Positions 8,331-17,478 of a stretch of 64,000 nt of DNA are shown here, in pieces. This DNA comes from CAVSNH01 sp963729275. Its GTDB lineage: Bacteria; Actinomycetota; Acidimicrobiia; Acidimicrobiales; RAAP-2. The stretch's first letter is position 1; every line of letters begins with the position of its first letter. The notes under the pieces are model-generated. The model did not search any database and was not told where the DNA came from. It was given only the letters and a program-made list of their open reading frames with translations. The position numbers and the translations under genes were made by a program. The stretch covers positions 620,001 to 684,000 of the forward strand of contig CAVSNH010000013.1 in the NCBI GenBank assembly GCA_963729275.1, given 5' to 3'.

Positions 8331-9808
8331 GGCGACGGAGCGAGACCGGGAAGATCAGCTCGCACCACCTTGCCGGACGCGTTTCGGGGAAGCTCGTCGA
8401 CCATGTGTACGGCCCTCGGCACCTTGTAGTCAGCCAATCGCTCGAGCATGAACGATCGGAGGTCGCTATCGGTAGCCACTGAGGTTTCCCGTAGCACGAC
8501 CCACGTTGCCACATCTTCTCCGAGCACGGGGTGGGGGACGCCGACGACAACGGCGTCCACGACGTCGGGGTGCGACAGGAGAACCTCCTCGACGTCACGG
8601 GGCGCGATGTTGTGCCCGCCGCGGATGATGACGTCCTTGGCCCGGCCGGTAATCCAGAGGAAGCCGTCCGCATCGAGGTGGCCGAGGTCGCCGGTGTGCA
8701 ACCAGCCGTCGCGCCACGTCTGCTCGGTGGCCTCGTCGTCCTTGTAATACCGCCGCGCCGGCCACAATCCCCTGACGGTGACCTCGCCGACGAGACCGGG
8801 TCGGGCCTCAGCGCCGTCTCGACCGATAACCCGCACCTCCACACCTTCGAGGGGCCGCCCAACCGAGCCGAGGTGGCGGCTGGCATCGCCCGACGGAGTG
8901 CGCGACACCGCGCCGAACTCGGTCAAGCCGTAACCAACGAGCACGTCGGCCCCGGGCAATCGTTCGGTGAGACGCAGGAGCGTGGCACGGGCCATGGGAG
9001 CACCACCGAAGGTCAGCGCGGCCAGGCTGCTGAGATCGGCGTCGACAAAGCGTGGATGGGCTACGAGCAGCTGGGCCATGGCCGGCACCAAGAAGGCGAC
9101 GATGGGACGGTGCCGCTCGACGAGCTCGAGCCAACGACCGGCGTCGAAGCGGGGCAGGTACCACCCGCTCATGCCGCTCCGCAGCGGGCCGTCGACCAAG
9201 AGGATGCCGCTGGTCGTGGCAAAGGGCGAGCAGGTTAAGAAGCCGAGGCCGTTCCAGCGGGCCGGCCGCTCGGACGGGGCCCCCGGCGGGGCGCCGATCC
9301 CGGCACGGGCCACGACGGCCTTGGGTACGCCGGTCGTCCCCGACGTGTACATGAGGTCAAGCGGGTCCGGAGTGTCGGCGGCGTCGGCGGGGGCGGGTCG
9401 GAGCGGTGACGGGTCGTCGTCGAGGAGGACGTTCCAGCCCACATGCTCTGGGCCCGGTTCCTCGGCGACCCGTGGCCCGGCGCCTGCCTCTAGAACAAGG
9501 GCAGCCTCGGCATGCCGGATGACCGCGCTGAGTTCGGGCGGAGCCAGCCGGGTGTTGATCGGCACGGCGGTGGCCCGAGCCCGGTGCACGCCTACATAGG
9601 TGACGAGCCAGGGGAACGGATCATCCGGTCCGATCTGGATGACCACCCGGTCGCCGGAATCGACGCCCCTCCTCGAGAGACCGCGGGCCAGCCGGTCAGC
9701 AGCATCGTTCCACTGGCCGAGCGTCAATTCCGTGTCGTCATCGAGGTTGCGCCAGGCCACGCCGTCAGGGTTGGAAGAAGCGGCCAGGGCCAGGATGTCG
9801 GCGGTCAC
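8327..9808 (-). CDS. AMP-dependent acyl-CoA synthetase
   Basis: Activates a carboxylic acid to its CoA thioester through an acyl-AMP. The 493-aa ANL-superfamily enzyme carries the P-loop LMYTSGTTGVPKAVV near residue 149, GYGLTEFG near 290, WLHTGDLG near 367 and the C-terminal catalytic lysine in PRNASGKVVR near 478. It begins six bases after the phosphotriesterase-like gene and is coupled to the enoyl-CoA hydratase. The order hydrolase, ligase, crotonase suggests ring or lactone opening, CoA activation and beta-oxidation-like degradation. The acid is unknown. Confidence 0.92.
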   Translation of the reverse strand: MTADILALAASSNPDGVAWRNLDDDTELTLGQWNDAADRLARGLSRRGVDSGDRVVIQIGPDDPFPWLVTYVGVHRARATAVPINTRLAPPELSAVIRHAEAALVLEAGAGPRVAEEPGPEHVGWNVLLDDDPSPLRPAPADAADTPDPLDLMYTSGTTGVPKAVVARAGIGAPPGAPSERPARWNGLGFLTCSPFATTSGILLVDGPLRSGMSGWYLPRFDAGRWLELVERHRPIVAFLVPAMAQLLVAHPRFVDADLSSLAALTFGGAPMARATLLRLTERLPGADVLVGYGLTEFGAVSRTPSGDASRHLGSVGRPLEGVEVRVIGRDGAEARPGLVGEVTVRGLWPARRYYKDDEATEQTWRDGWLHTGDLGHLDADGFLWITGRAKDVIIRGGHNIAPRDVEEVLLSHPDVVDAVVVGVPHPVLGEDVATWVVLRETSVATDSDLRSFMLERLADYKVPRAVHMVDELPRNASGKVVRADLPGLAPSP

Positions 9809-9814
9809 CGGATG

Positions 9815-10786
9815 TCAGTAGGGCGCACAGCCCTCGAGGATCCGCCGGGGGTTGTCCACCATCATCGTTCGAATGTCCTCCTCACTGATGCCGGCCGCCA
9901 GCATGGTCGGGAGGACGTCGTCGGGGATGTGCGTCCAGCGCCATTCCTTCCACGCACCCGCCATCGCCGGGGGAAACCAGTCGCAGTGGCACATGGCGTC
10001 GTGGGAGAGGACGATCCGCCCGGCATGACCGCGCTCGCACAGCACCCGCACAGACTCGACCCTGTCGGCCAGCGGGATCGTGGCGATGCCGAAGTGGTCG
10101 AAGCCCAGGAACGAACCGTTGTCGATGAGCGCCTCGTGGTACCCGATGTCGAGAGTCCCGCCCGAATGGCCGATGACCACCTTGGAGAGGTCCACGCCCT
10201 CCTCGACAAAGATCCGTTGCTGTTCGAGCCCCCAGGGTTGGGGCGGCGTCGGAGTGTGGGTAGTGATCGGGACGCCGGTTTGGCGATGCGCCTGAGCAAC
10301 GGCGCGAAGAACCCGCTCGACTCCGGGGGTGATACCTGGTCGGTCAGTGGCGCACTTGAGGATTGCCGCCCGGACGCCGGTATCCCCGATGCCCTCCTGG
10401 ATCTCGCGCACGAAGAGCTCGGTCATGGGCTCCGGTCCCCCGAGGAGCGCACCCGGGCCCCGGAAGTGGAAGTACATCGGCACCTCGTTGTAGGTGTACA
10501 CGCCGGTGGCCGCCACGATGTTGATGTCCGGAACCTGGTCGGCCACTGCTGCGATACGGGCCATGTTGCGCCCGAGCCCGATGACGGTCAGATCGACGAT
10601 CGTGTCGATCCCGTGCTCCTTGAGCTCCTGGAGGCGGGTCACGGCTAGGGCCCGGGCCCTTTCCTCGTCCCATTCCGCCGCGGTCTTCTCGATCTCCGGG
10701 CTCAGGACGAACACGTGCTCGTGCATGAGGGTGGACCCGAGCCGACGGCTGTCGATCGGTCCTCGCACGGTGTTCACATTCGCCAT
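9815..10786 (-). CDS. Phosphotriesterase-family metal hydrolase (probable lactonase)
   Basis: A TIM-barrel amidohydrolase-superfamily enzyme with a binuclear metal centre. All metal ligands of the phosphotriesterase family are in place: H22 and H24 (LMHEHVF), carbamylated K144 (AAILKCAT), H177 (TTHTPT), H207 (VVIGHSGG) and D263 (LSHDAM). At 323 aa it matches phosphotriesterase-like lactonases. It is first in the operon with an acyl-CoA synthetase and enoyl-CoA hydratase, so opening a lactone or ester to a free acid is a sensible role. The minus-strand promoter should lie in 10787-10989, where no gene is seen. Confidence 0.9.
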   Translation of the reverse strand: MANVNTVRGPIDSRRLGSTLMHEHVFVLSPEIEKTAAEWDEERARALAVTRLQELKEHGIDTIVDLTVIGLGRNMARIAAVADQVPDINIVAATGVYTYNEVPMYFHFRGPGALLGGPEPMTELFVREIQEGIGDTGVRAAILKCATDRPGITPGVERVLRAVAQAHRQTGVPITTHTPTPPQPWGLEQQRIFVEEGVDLSKVVIGHSGGTLDIGYHEALIDNGSFLGFDHFGIATIPLADRVESVRVLCERGHAGRIVLSHDAMCHCDWFPPAMAGAWKEWRWTHIPDDVLPTMLAAGISEEDIRTMMVDNPRRILEGCAPY

Positions 10787-10989
10787 GATGTTCTCACCCC
10801 TCCCCCTGACCGGACGACCCGGGATGGTAGTGGCGGACCATGTCGGGATTTCGAGGTGACCGCGCTTGTCGCCCGTGGGGGTCCCGTTGGGGTCCTGTTG
10901 GTGCCTGCCGGCGTTTCTGGGTGTCGGTCGGCGGCCCGCCCGAGCCGCCGGCCCGAGCCGTTGCGGTGTCCGTTTGGCATCATTCCCAA

Positions 10990-11472
10990 ATGCGTGAACA
11001 CCGGTACTCGTTCGAGATGCCTCATTCGGCCGCCCGAATATGGGCGCTTTTTCAGGACTATGACCGGTGGACCGACTATGCCCCGATGGTGATCCGGGTC
11101 GAGGTCATCTATCCCGGGGACGAGCACCACAACGGACGGCTCCGACGGGTGATCTTCAAGATGCCATTCGGTCGGGAAGGGGCGGCGCTCGAGCTCGTGA
11201 CCGACGTCGAGCCCGAACGCGGCTACACCTACACCATGATCTCGGCCAAGCCCGGAAACGACCAGATCGGCCACGTGCGCCTGGAGCCCCTGGCCGCGAA
11301 CCGAACCCGCTTCGAGTTCGACGAGCGGTACAACCTGACGTCCTGGCCCTACCACTGGTTCGAGGCGCCGATCTATCGCTTCATCAACAAGAACAACGAG
11401 GACTCGATGCGTCGGGCGTCGCAGTGGCTCAGCACTCATCCCGAGTACCGACCCGAGCTCGTCGACTCCTGA
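10990..11472 (+). CDS. SRPBCC family protein
   Basis: A 160-aa START/Bet v1-like fold protein that probably binds a hydrophobic ligand. It shows the typical opening EMPHSAARIWALFQDYDRW and the C-terminal long helix around WFEAPIYRFINKNNEDSMRR. The ATG at 10990 is chosen because the family starts here; the open frame extends upstream without homology-like sequence. No partner function is evident. It is divergent from the lactonase operon across about 200 bases. Confidence 0.8.
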   Translation: MREHRYSFEMPHSAARIWALFQDYDRWTDYAPMVIRVEVIYPGDEHHNGRLRRVIFKMPFGREGAALELVTDVEPERGYTYTMISAKPGNDQIGHVRLEPLAANRTRFEFDERYNLTSWPYHWFEAPIYRFINKNNEDSMRRASQWLSTHPEYRPELVDS

Positions 11473-11627
11473 TCGCCGTGTGGTCAGCACCCAGGGCCGA
11501 AGGCGGCTCTCGGCTACCCCGGAAGCGTGTTCGTCGCGCCTACACCTGTCGTGGGGCTCCTCCGTGGCGTCCTCCGCCAGATCCGAATTCTTGGAAGGGC
11601 GCGGCACATTGGAATTTTTGAAAGGGT

Positions 11628-11666
11628 TTTGTCAGTATAGGCTGACAAACGTCAGTATAGGCTGAC
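11628..11666. promoter_or_regulatory. Two tandem palindromic operator-like sites in an AT-rich leader
   Basis: The 16-base palindrome GTCAG-TATAGG-CTGAC occurs identically at 11631-11646 and 11651-11666, exactly 20 bases apart, about two helical turns. The first copy extends to 8-base arms (TTTGTCAG 11628-11635, CTGACAAA 11642-11649). It sits in a markedly AT-rich patch (about 11605-11693) directly before the glycosylase gene at 11696. Size, symmetry and spacing resemble sites for a dimeric TetR- or MarR-type repressor. The TATAGG cores could also serve as -10 elements. No such regulator is adjacent. Confidence 0.6.
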
Positions 11667-11695
11667 AAATTCGCCATACAAAAAAATAAAAAACT

Positions 11696-12949
11696 GTGTC
11701 CTCCGAGAGACAAATCGGCTCGAGCAACCGCCTCTCGGCCCGACAGGCACGCTTGGTGGCCATCGCCGCCCAGGGCTTGGGCACCCCGCGACCGTCGCGT
11801 CCCGCCGGTCGGGCAAGCCTGTGCAAGGTGCTCGACCGCATCGGCACCATCCAGCTCGACGCCGTCAACGTCCTGTCCCGAACGCAGTACCTGGTCTGCT
11901 TCAGCCGGATCGGCGGGTTCGACCGCTCGACCATGGAGGCATTGAGCCAGCCGGGCGGACCCTGGTTCGAATACTGGGGGCATGCCGCGTCACTGCTGCC
12001 GGTCGAGCTCCACCCGCTGTTCCGCTGGAAGATGGAGCGTTGGCGCGACGACCAGGTCGACAGCCCCCAGGTGCAGGCCCGCCGACGGGTCTGGCGGGAA
12101 GCCCACCAGGACTACCTCCAACGAGTGCTCGACGAGATCACCGACCGGGGCCCTCTGGCCGCCTCGCAGTTGAGCGAGCCTCGGCGGCGTGCCGGCGAGT
12201 GGTGGGGCCGGCGGAGTGACGGGCGCCGCGCTCTCGAGCTGCTCTTCGGCGACGGCGTGCTGGCGGCTTGGAGGTCGTCGACCTTCGAACGGGTCTACGA
12301 CCTCACCGATCGGGTCATCCCCGCAGACGTGCTCGGCATTCCCACGCCCTCGGCAGAAGAAGCGCAGCGCGAGCTCATCCTGCTCGCTGCCCGGTACGCG
12401 GGCGTGGGCACGGCAGCCGACCTGGCCGACTATTTCTGGATCAAGACGCCGGCGGCGCGACTCCGGATCGCCGAGCTCGTCGAGGACGGGCGCCTCAGTG
12501 AGATCGAGGTCGAAGGCTGGGGCAAACCGGCCTACGCCCTGCCCGGACGCCTGGAGAAGCGGCTACGGCGGAAAGAGGCCACGCTCCTGTCCCCGTTCGA
12601 CTCCCTCATCTGGACCCGCGACCGAGCCGAGCGGCTCTTCGGCTTCCGCTATCGCATCGAAATCTACGTGCCGTCCCATCGTCGTACCCACGGCTACTAC
12701 GTGCTCCCCCTGCTGCTCGGCGACACGCTCGTCGGGCGCCTCGACCTCAAGGCCGACCGCGCCGCTCGAACCCTGCGAGTCGTCGGTGCCTTCGCCGAAC
12801 CGGACTCCGATGCAGAGTCCGTCGTCGTGCCGCTTCTCGACGAGCTCGCCCGACTTCGGAACTGGCTCAACCTGGACCGTCTGGCGATAGATCGCCGTGG
12901 CAACCTGGCGGCGGCCATTCGGCGATCCCATCGTGCCGCTACCCCATAG
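11696..12949 (+). CDS. YcaQ/AlkZ-type winged-helix DNA glycosylase family protein
   Basis: A 417-aa protein of the HTH_42 (crosslink-repair glycosylase YcaQ) family, which excises alkylated or crosslinked bases. The family's QxD catalytic motif is present as IQLDAVNVLSR (Q53, D55). The C-terminal signature TLLSPFDSLIWTRDRAERLF and HGYYVLPLLLGDTLVGRLDL is intact. The start is taken as the GTG at 11696; no Shine-Dalgarno precedes it and the leader is A-rich, so it may be leaderless. Two identical palindromes lie 30-68 bases upstream, suggesting tight repression or induction, unusual for a housekeeping repair gene. Confidence 0.85.
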   Translation: MSSERQIGSSNRLSARQARLVAIAAQGLGTPRPSRPAGRASLCKVLDRIGTIQLDAVNVLSRTQYLVCFSRIGGFDRSTMEALSQPGGPWFEYWGHAASLLPVELHPLFRWKMERWRDDQVDSPQVQARRRVWREAHQDYLQRVLDEITDRGPLAASQLSEPRRRAGEWWGRRSDGRRALELLFGDGVLAAWRSSTFERVYDLTDRVIPADVLGIPTPSAEEAQRELILLAARYAGVGTAADLADYFWIKTPAARLRIAELVEDGRLSEIEVEGWGKPAYALPGRLEKRLRRKEATLLSPFDSLIWTRDRAERLFGFRYRIEIYVPSHRRTHGYYVLPLLLGDTLVGRLDLKADRAARTLRVVGAFAEPDSDAESVVVPLLDELARLRNWLNLDRLAIDRRGNLAAAIRRSHRAATP

Positions 12950-13049
12950 GCCCCACCCAGGCCGAGGCCGAGGCGGAAGAGGCCGAGGCGGAAGTCGACA
13001 GATCAACAACATCCAACAGACTGGACCAGAGAGCGCCGGACCCGGATCC

Positions 13050-13802
13050 ATGAAGGTCACCGAACACATCACCGCCCTGAAAGGGGCCGGGGAACGGCTG
13101 GCCCTGGCGGCCTCGTCGGCCGGCCTCGATCGCCCGGTCCCCACGTGCCCGGAGTGGCTCGTGCGCGACCTGTTACGCCACATCAGCGGTGTTCATCGCT
13201 GGGCGGCGTCCTTCGTCGCGACTGGGCGGGAACGGATGACGACCGACGAAGAGGATGCCGACTACTTCGGCACCGTGCCCGACGGCGAGTTGCTCTCTTG
13301 GTATCGGGACGGGCTCGCCTCGCTGGTGGGGGCATTGTCCACTGCTCAACCTGACCTCCGGTGCTGGACCTTCCTCGATGCACCATCACCGCTCGCCTTC
13401 TGGGCCCGGCGCCAGTCACACGAGACGGCCATCCACTTCGCCGACGCCGAGGCATCGGCGGGCGCATCGTCGAGATTCGACTGCCAGTTCGCCGCCGACG
13501 GGATCGACGAGTTGCTCAGTTGCTTCGTCACGCGCCCGGACGGGCGCCTCGTTGCCGACCCGCCGTTGGCGCTCGGGATCCGAGCCACCGACGCCGACCA
13601 GGCATGGACGGTCCGGATCGAGGCCGGACGACGGGTGGTGAGCGCCGGCGCCGCCGACAGCGACTGTCAACTGTCCGGCCCGGCTAGTGACCTCTACCTC
13701 CTCCTGTGGAACCGGAGGGATCCGGACCTGCCGATCCGCGTCGATGGCGACGCTGCCGTGTGGGACCTGTGGCACTCCACCGCGACCATCAAGTGGAGCT
13801 GA
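13050..13802 (+). CDS. Maleylpyruvate isomerase-family mycothiol-dependent protein
   Basis: A 250-aa protein with an N-terminal MDMPI four-helix metal-binding domain (VPTCPEWLVRDLLRHISGVH, later RQSHETAIHFADAE) and a C-terminal beta-rich MDMPI_C/SCP2-like part (RIEAGRRVVSAGAADSDCQL). The histidines H in LLRHIS and HETAIH fit the zinc site of mycothiol-dependent isomerases. The ATG at 13050 is selected because the preceding in-frame sequence is low-complexity Arg/Gly. It implies mycothiol use by the host. The substrate is unknown. Confidence 0.85.
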   Translation: MKVTEHITALKGAGERLALAASSAGLDRPVPTCPEWLVRDLLRHISGVHRWAASFVATGRERMTTDEEDADYFGTVPDGELLSWYRDGLASLVGALSTAQPDLRCWTFLDAPSPLAFWARRQSHETAIHFADAEASAGASSRFDCQFAADGIDELLSCFVTRPDGRLVADPPLALGIRATDADQAWTVRIEAGRRVVSAGAADSDCQLSGPASDLYLLLWNRRDPDLPIRVDGDAAVWDLWHSTATIKWS

Positions 13803-13820
13803 CCCCGAATCCCCGGGGTC
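13801..13820 (+). terminator. Weak stem-loop at the end of the MDMPI gene
   Basis: GACCCC and GGGGTC pair with an 8-base loop immediately after, and overlapping, the TGA stop. No T-run follows, so it is at best a U-less terminator or 3' stabiliser. Confidence 0.3.
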
Positions 13821-13971
13821 GAATCAGCGAAAAACTCCCGGTCAGGGCGACTTCCCTGTCCGTCCTTGTTCGTTGGGCAAGTGATTGCAGCCGCGGGCCG
13901 AGCTCGCCTCGTCGCCCACTGCACGCCAATGCCTTGATGCTGACGGCCCCTGCGGCGGTACGGTGCAGAGC

Positions 13972-14367
13972 ATGCCGTCGCTGGACGACGTTGCCCGAGT
14001 AGCGCTCGAGCTCCCCGAAGTCGCGGAGGCGGAGCGACACGGCAACCGAACCTGGTTCGTCGCCGGGAAGGCTTTCGCTTGGGAGCGCCCGTTCACCAAG
14101 GCCGATCTCAAGCGGTTCGGCAATGTGCGGGCGCCCGACGGGCCGATCCTCGCCGTGCGGGTCCCCGATCTCGACGAGAAGGACGTGCTCCTGGCGGCCA
14201 ATCCCCGAGCCTTCTTCACGATCCCGCACTTCGACGGGTTCTCGGCTGTGCTCATCCAACTAAGGAAGGTGAGTGGACGAGCACTCACTGAAGCGCTCTT
14301 CGACGGGTGGCAATCGTGTGCTCCCGATCGCCTTCGGAAGGCCCATGCCATGTCCGATGCCCGATGA
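13972..14367 (+). CDS. MmcQ/YjbR family protein
   Basis: A 131-aa protein of the MmcQ/YjbR (CyaY-like fold) family. These are often called DNA-binding, but their role is unproven. Visible family features are LELPEVAEAERHGNRTWFVAGKAFAW near the start, the LAVRVPD strand, and the conserved FFTIPHFDGFSAVLIQL. The ATG at 13972 is preferred over upstream in-frame codons because family members start at this point. Its TGA overlaps the ATG of the next GNAT gene, so the two are co-translated. Confidence 0.85.
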   Translation: MPSLDDVARVALELPEVAEAERHGNRTWFVAGKAFAWERPFTKADLKRFGNVRAPDGPILAVRVPDLDEKDVLLAANPRAFFTIPHFDGFSAVLIQLRKVSGRALTEALFDGWQSCAPDRLRKAHAMSDAR

Positions 14368-14645
14368 CCACATCATCGGGAGGGGACGAGGTCGTCGACC
14401 GGCCAGACGAGAACCGACTCGTCTTCGAGGCGGGTGGCGAGATCGCCGAGCTCATCTACAGGCGGGAAGGGAACCACCTCGTCCTCGTGCACACCGGGGT
14501 TCCCGACGCGCTCGGAGGGAGGGGGATTGGCGGCCGGCTGGTCAAGGCAGCCGTCGAAAAGGCGGCGGCCGAAGGCCTGGTCGTCGAGGCGTGGTGCCCC
14601 TTCGCCCGGACGTGGCTCCGAACGCACCCTGAAGTCGCACCCTGA
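14364..14645 (+). CDS. YidJ-type GNAT N-acetyltransferase (short form)
   Basis: A 93-aa GCN5-related acetyltransferase of the minimal Gtn/YidJ class (PF14542-like). It has LVFEAGGEIAELIYRREGN, the substrate strand LVLVHTGVPDALGGRGIG with the acetyl-CoA loop GGRGIGG, and the closing EAWCPFARTWL seen in this class. The start at 14364 forms an ATGA overlap with the MmcQ stop. The acetyl acceptor is unknown. Confidence 0.85.
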   Translation: MTTSSGGDEVVDRPDENRLVFEAGGEIAELIYRREGNHLVLVHTGVPDALGGRGIGGRLVKAAVEKAAAEGLVVEAWCPFARTWLRTHPEVAP

Positions 14646-14721
14646 AGCCACCGACGCCAGCCCGACCGCTCATCCTCGCAGTCGGATTCCAACGGATAGG
14701 AACGAAGTCGAAGTCGATCGG

Positions 14722-15213
14722 TCAGGCAGAGGAGTCGGCACCGGGGACATAGCGCGCCGCCGGCGTTCCCGGAGGGTTCGACGCCCCAGGTACCGCATCG
14801 GGATTGGCCACGCACACCTCACCCTCCAGGCCGTCGGGATCCCGGAAGAACATCGACAGCACGGGCCCGAAGTCGGTTACGAACTCGTCGGCCGCCCCCC
14901 GCTCGATGAGGCGGCGGCGGATCTCCTCGAAGGCAGGTAATGACGCGGCCTGCAGGCCGAGATGGTCGATGCGACCACGACCGAACATCGGGATCTGGCG
15001 CTCGGCCTCGGTGTTGCCCCGCACTTCGAAGAGGTTGATCTCGGACTGCCTCCCGACCCGAACGAAGGTGAGTGTGCCCTCGCCGCCCATGTCCTGGCTG
15101 CCGATCACCTCGGCGCCGAAGACGTCGCGGTAGAACCCGACGAAACGAGCCGTGTCACCCGTGAGGATGGCCACATGGTTGAACCCGTCCAAGAGCATCG
15201 GTCCTCCACTCAT
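14722..15213 (-). CDS. VOC family protein
   Basis: A 163-aa glyoxalase/bleomycin-resistance fold protein. N-terminal LDGFNHVAILTGDTARFVGF supplies a likely metal His, IDHLGLQ a second and the C-terminal FFRDPDGLEGEVC the acidic ligand, so a metal-dependent activity is plausible. It lies downstream of the zinc alcohol dehydrogenase on the same strand (78-base gap) and may serve the same pathway. Confidence 0.85.
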   Translation of the reverse strand: MSGGPMLLDGFNHVAILTGDTARFVGFYRDVFGAEVIGSQDMGGEGTLTFVRVGRQSEINLFEVRGNTEAERQIPMFGRGRIDHLGLQAASLPAFEEIRRRLIERGAADEFVTDFGPVLSMFFRDPDGLEGEVCVANPDAVPGASNPPGTPAARYVPGADSSA

Positions 15214-15291
15214 CTCGGCCGCAGGTCGGTGCAGGCGCGGCCCGGAACCACATTACGGAGCCTCAGGTCCGCGTGCCCATGCGGCTGACGA

Positions 15292-16488
15292 TCAGGAGGC
15301 GGGCGGGGTGGCGGGACGGAAGACCACCTTGATCGCTCCTGACCGACTGCGGTCGATGGCCGTCTCGATGGCCTGGCGATAGGCCTCGAGCCCGAACTCG
15401 TGGGTCACGACCACATCGGGCAGCAACCCGGCGGCCAGGATGTCGATGGCCCGGTCGACCGAATGACGGTCCGGGCCACCGGCCAGACCGGGAGCCACCG
15501 ACGAATCGACGCCATGGTCGATCGAACCCACCAGCGAGATCTCCTTGTACCAGATCGGCGTGAGGTCGACCTCGCTGATCCCGGCCGCACCGAGCAGCAG
15601 CGCCGTGCCGTGGTGGGCCACCGCTCGCAGGGCCTCGGTGACCGACTGCGCCGAGCCCACCGCTTCGACCACGTAGGGGAATCCCCCCATGAGCATGAGG
15701 TGTCGCTTGTAGCCGACCACGCGCGCACCCACGAGGTCGGCCAGCTCCTCGAAGTGGCCCCCGTCGGCATCCCAGAGGACAACATGGTCCGCTCCGCACT
15801 GCCGGGCGGCGGTCGCCTGATGGTCGTGGCGGACCAGCACAGTGATCGGGCATGCCGGCACCAGCCCCCGCACTGCAGCCACGGTGGCCAACCCGATGAC
15901 CCCGGCCCCGACGACGAGCACCGGCTCGCCGTCCGTAGGCAGCGATCGGAGCAGGCCGTGGCACGCAATCGAGACGGGCTCGTAGAGGCTGGAGGTGCGA
16001 TCGGAGACGCTGTCCGGAAGGGGATGCAGCATCGACTCATGGGCCAGAACCTGGTCGCTCCACCCTCCACCCAGGCCCTGGGTGTAGCCGAGCGTCCGCC
16101 CGGTGCTGACCACCCGGCTGTCCAGGTTGAGACAGGAGGACGTCCATCCGCGGGCGCAGTTGGCGCAGGGCGGGTCGATGGCGCGGGCCGCGCACGGGAT
16201 GCAGGGGTCGACGGCCACTCGTTGCCCGACCACTTGTTTGCAGTCCGGTCCGGTCTCGATCACCCGGCCTCCGATCTCGTGGCCAAGGACGAAGGGGATC
16301 GATCCCATGGAGGCGAGAGTCGGGGACGGGCCGGTGTTGTGCGAGAACAGATGGAGGTCGCTGCCACAGATCCCGCCGGTCGTGACCGCCACCCGGGCCC
16401 AATCCCTGCCCGGCAACTCCGGCTCGGGCAGATCCACGAGGGACACCGGGAACGCCCGATCGGCCATGTCGAACTGGACAGCGCGCAT
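15292..16488 (-). CDS. Zinc-dependent alcohol dehydrogenase
   Basis: A medium-chain NAD(P)-dependent dehydrogenase of 398 aa. Catalytic zinc ligands are C41 (GGICGSDLH) with H70 and E71 (VLGHEIGG). A structural-zinc cysteine set runs C96, C99, C108, C111, C119, one more cysteine than usual. The Rossmann motif VLVVGAGVIGL follows near 190. It is divergent from a PhyH dioxygenase across 92 bases, in which GGCGCTCGCC is repeated at 16511 and 16558. The substrate is not predictable. Confidence 0.92.
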   Translation of the reverse strand: MRAVQFDMADRAFPVSLVDLPEPELPGRDWARVAVTTGGICGSDLHLFSHNTGPSPTLASMGSIPFVLGHEIGGRVIETGPDCKQVVGQRVAVDPCIPCAARAIDPPCANCARGWTSSCLNLDSRVVSTGRTLGYTQGLGGGWSDQVLAHESMLHPLPDSVSDRTSSLYEPVSIACHGLLRSLPTDGEPVLVVGAGVIGLATVAAVRGLVPACPITVLVRHDHQATAARQCGADHVVLWDADGGHFEELADLVGARVVGYKRHLMLMGGFPYVVEAVGSAQSVTEALRAVAHHGTALLLGAAGISEVDLTPIWYKEISLVGSIDHGVDSSVAPGLAGGPDRHSVDRAIDILAAGLLPDVVVTHEFGLEAYRQAIETAIDRSRSGAIKVVFRPATPPAS

Positions 16489-16580
16489 GACGGCGAGCGT
16501 AGGCGCGTCGGGCGCTCGCCCCCTGAGGCCATCAACTCCAGAGGCGCTTGCTCCTGAGGCGCTCGCCTAGTGTCGACGCG

Positions 16581-17459
16581 GTGCGTGTGTCGGAGGTTGC
16601 GCTGGCAGAAGTGCGCGAGCGCGGGTTCACCCTCGTCGAGGGGTTCCTCGCTCCCGAGGAGTTGATCGCCGCGCAGCAAGCGCTCCAGCTCCACTTCCCC
16701 ACCCCCGAGGACTACTTCGCCGACACGGCGAGCTATGCCGACTACGCCAGGAGCCAGTTCGCCGGGGTGGAGGAGTTCCCCTACCGCTCGTGGGACCTCA
16801 ACCGTCTCGCCTTTCACCCTGATCTCGTCGACGCCGCCGAGCGGTATCTCGGGACCCACCAGCTCCACCTCTACAAGGTCGAGCTCTGGGCCAAGTACGC
16901 AGGAGCCATCGACTACACCCAACCGCTCCACCGCGATTACGGCAGCCACAGCTTGGTCGTGCCGCGGCCAGAGGCCCACTACCAGCAGATCACCTCGTTC
17001 ATCTTCCTGTCCGACGTGACCGGAGAGGACGGGCCGACCCACATCGTCCCGTACGACAACGGGAAGGACGTCCCCTACACCCCGCTCTACCTCGAGCTCG
17101 GCGCGCTCGCCGACGTCGAGTTCGAGGCGGTCGGGCCCGCAGGAAGCCTCTTCATGTACCGGACCGACATCTTGCACCGGGGATCGGACTTCACCGGTGC
17201 AAGCCGGTCGCGCTTCTCCTTGCTGGCCGACTACCAGGTTCGGGGAACGACCTGGGGCGGGAAGATGGCGTGGCCCAAGCAATCGCCGCAACGCTGGGCC
17301 AAGCTCATGCCGCGCTGCAGCGTGCGCGAGCGTGACCTCTTCGGCTTCCCCCGACCCGGCGACGCCTACTGGAACGAGCAGACGCTGGCCGACGTGGCCG
17401 CTCGCTATCCGGGGATGGACATGGAGCCCTACCACAAGCCGGATCTGCAGTTCTCCTGA
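16581..17459 (+). CDS. Phytanoyl-CoA dioxygenase (PhyH) family protein
   Basis: An Fe(II)/2-oxoglutarate oxygenase of about 292 aa. The jelly-roll ligands are H and D in QPLHRDYGSHS (near residue 116) and the distal His in TDILHRGSDF, with an Arg in ASRSRFSLL binding 2-oxoglutarate. The GTG at 16581 is chosen (RVSEVALAEVRERGF); a TTG at 16548 is also in frame. It is convergent with the Rieske protein gene, leaving only 19 bases between them. Confidence 0.88.
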   Translation: MRVSEVALAEVRERGFTLVEGFLAPEELIAAQQALQLHFPTPEDYFADTASYADYARSQFAGVEEFPYRSWDLNRLAFHPDLVDAAERYLGTHQLHLYKVELWAKYAGAIDYTQPLHRDYGSHSLVVPRPEAHYQQITSFIFLSDVTGEDGPTHIVPYDNGKDVPYTPLYLELGALADVEFEAVGPAGSLFMYRTDILHRGSDFTGASRSRFSLLADYQVRGTTWGGKMAWPKQSPQRWAKLMPRCSVRERDLFGFPRPGDAYWNEQTLADVAARYPGMDMEPYHKPDLQFS

Positions 17460-17478
17460 TCCCCGGGCTTCTGACTGG

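Noticed and set aside
12961..12995. GGCCGAGGCGGAA-type repetition before the MDMPI gene
   Set aside because: Only two short imperfect copies; likely chance in purine-rich intergenic DNA.
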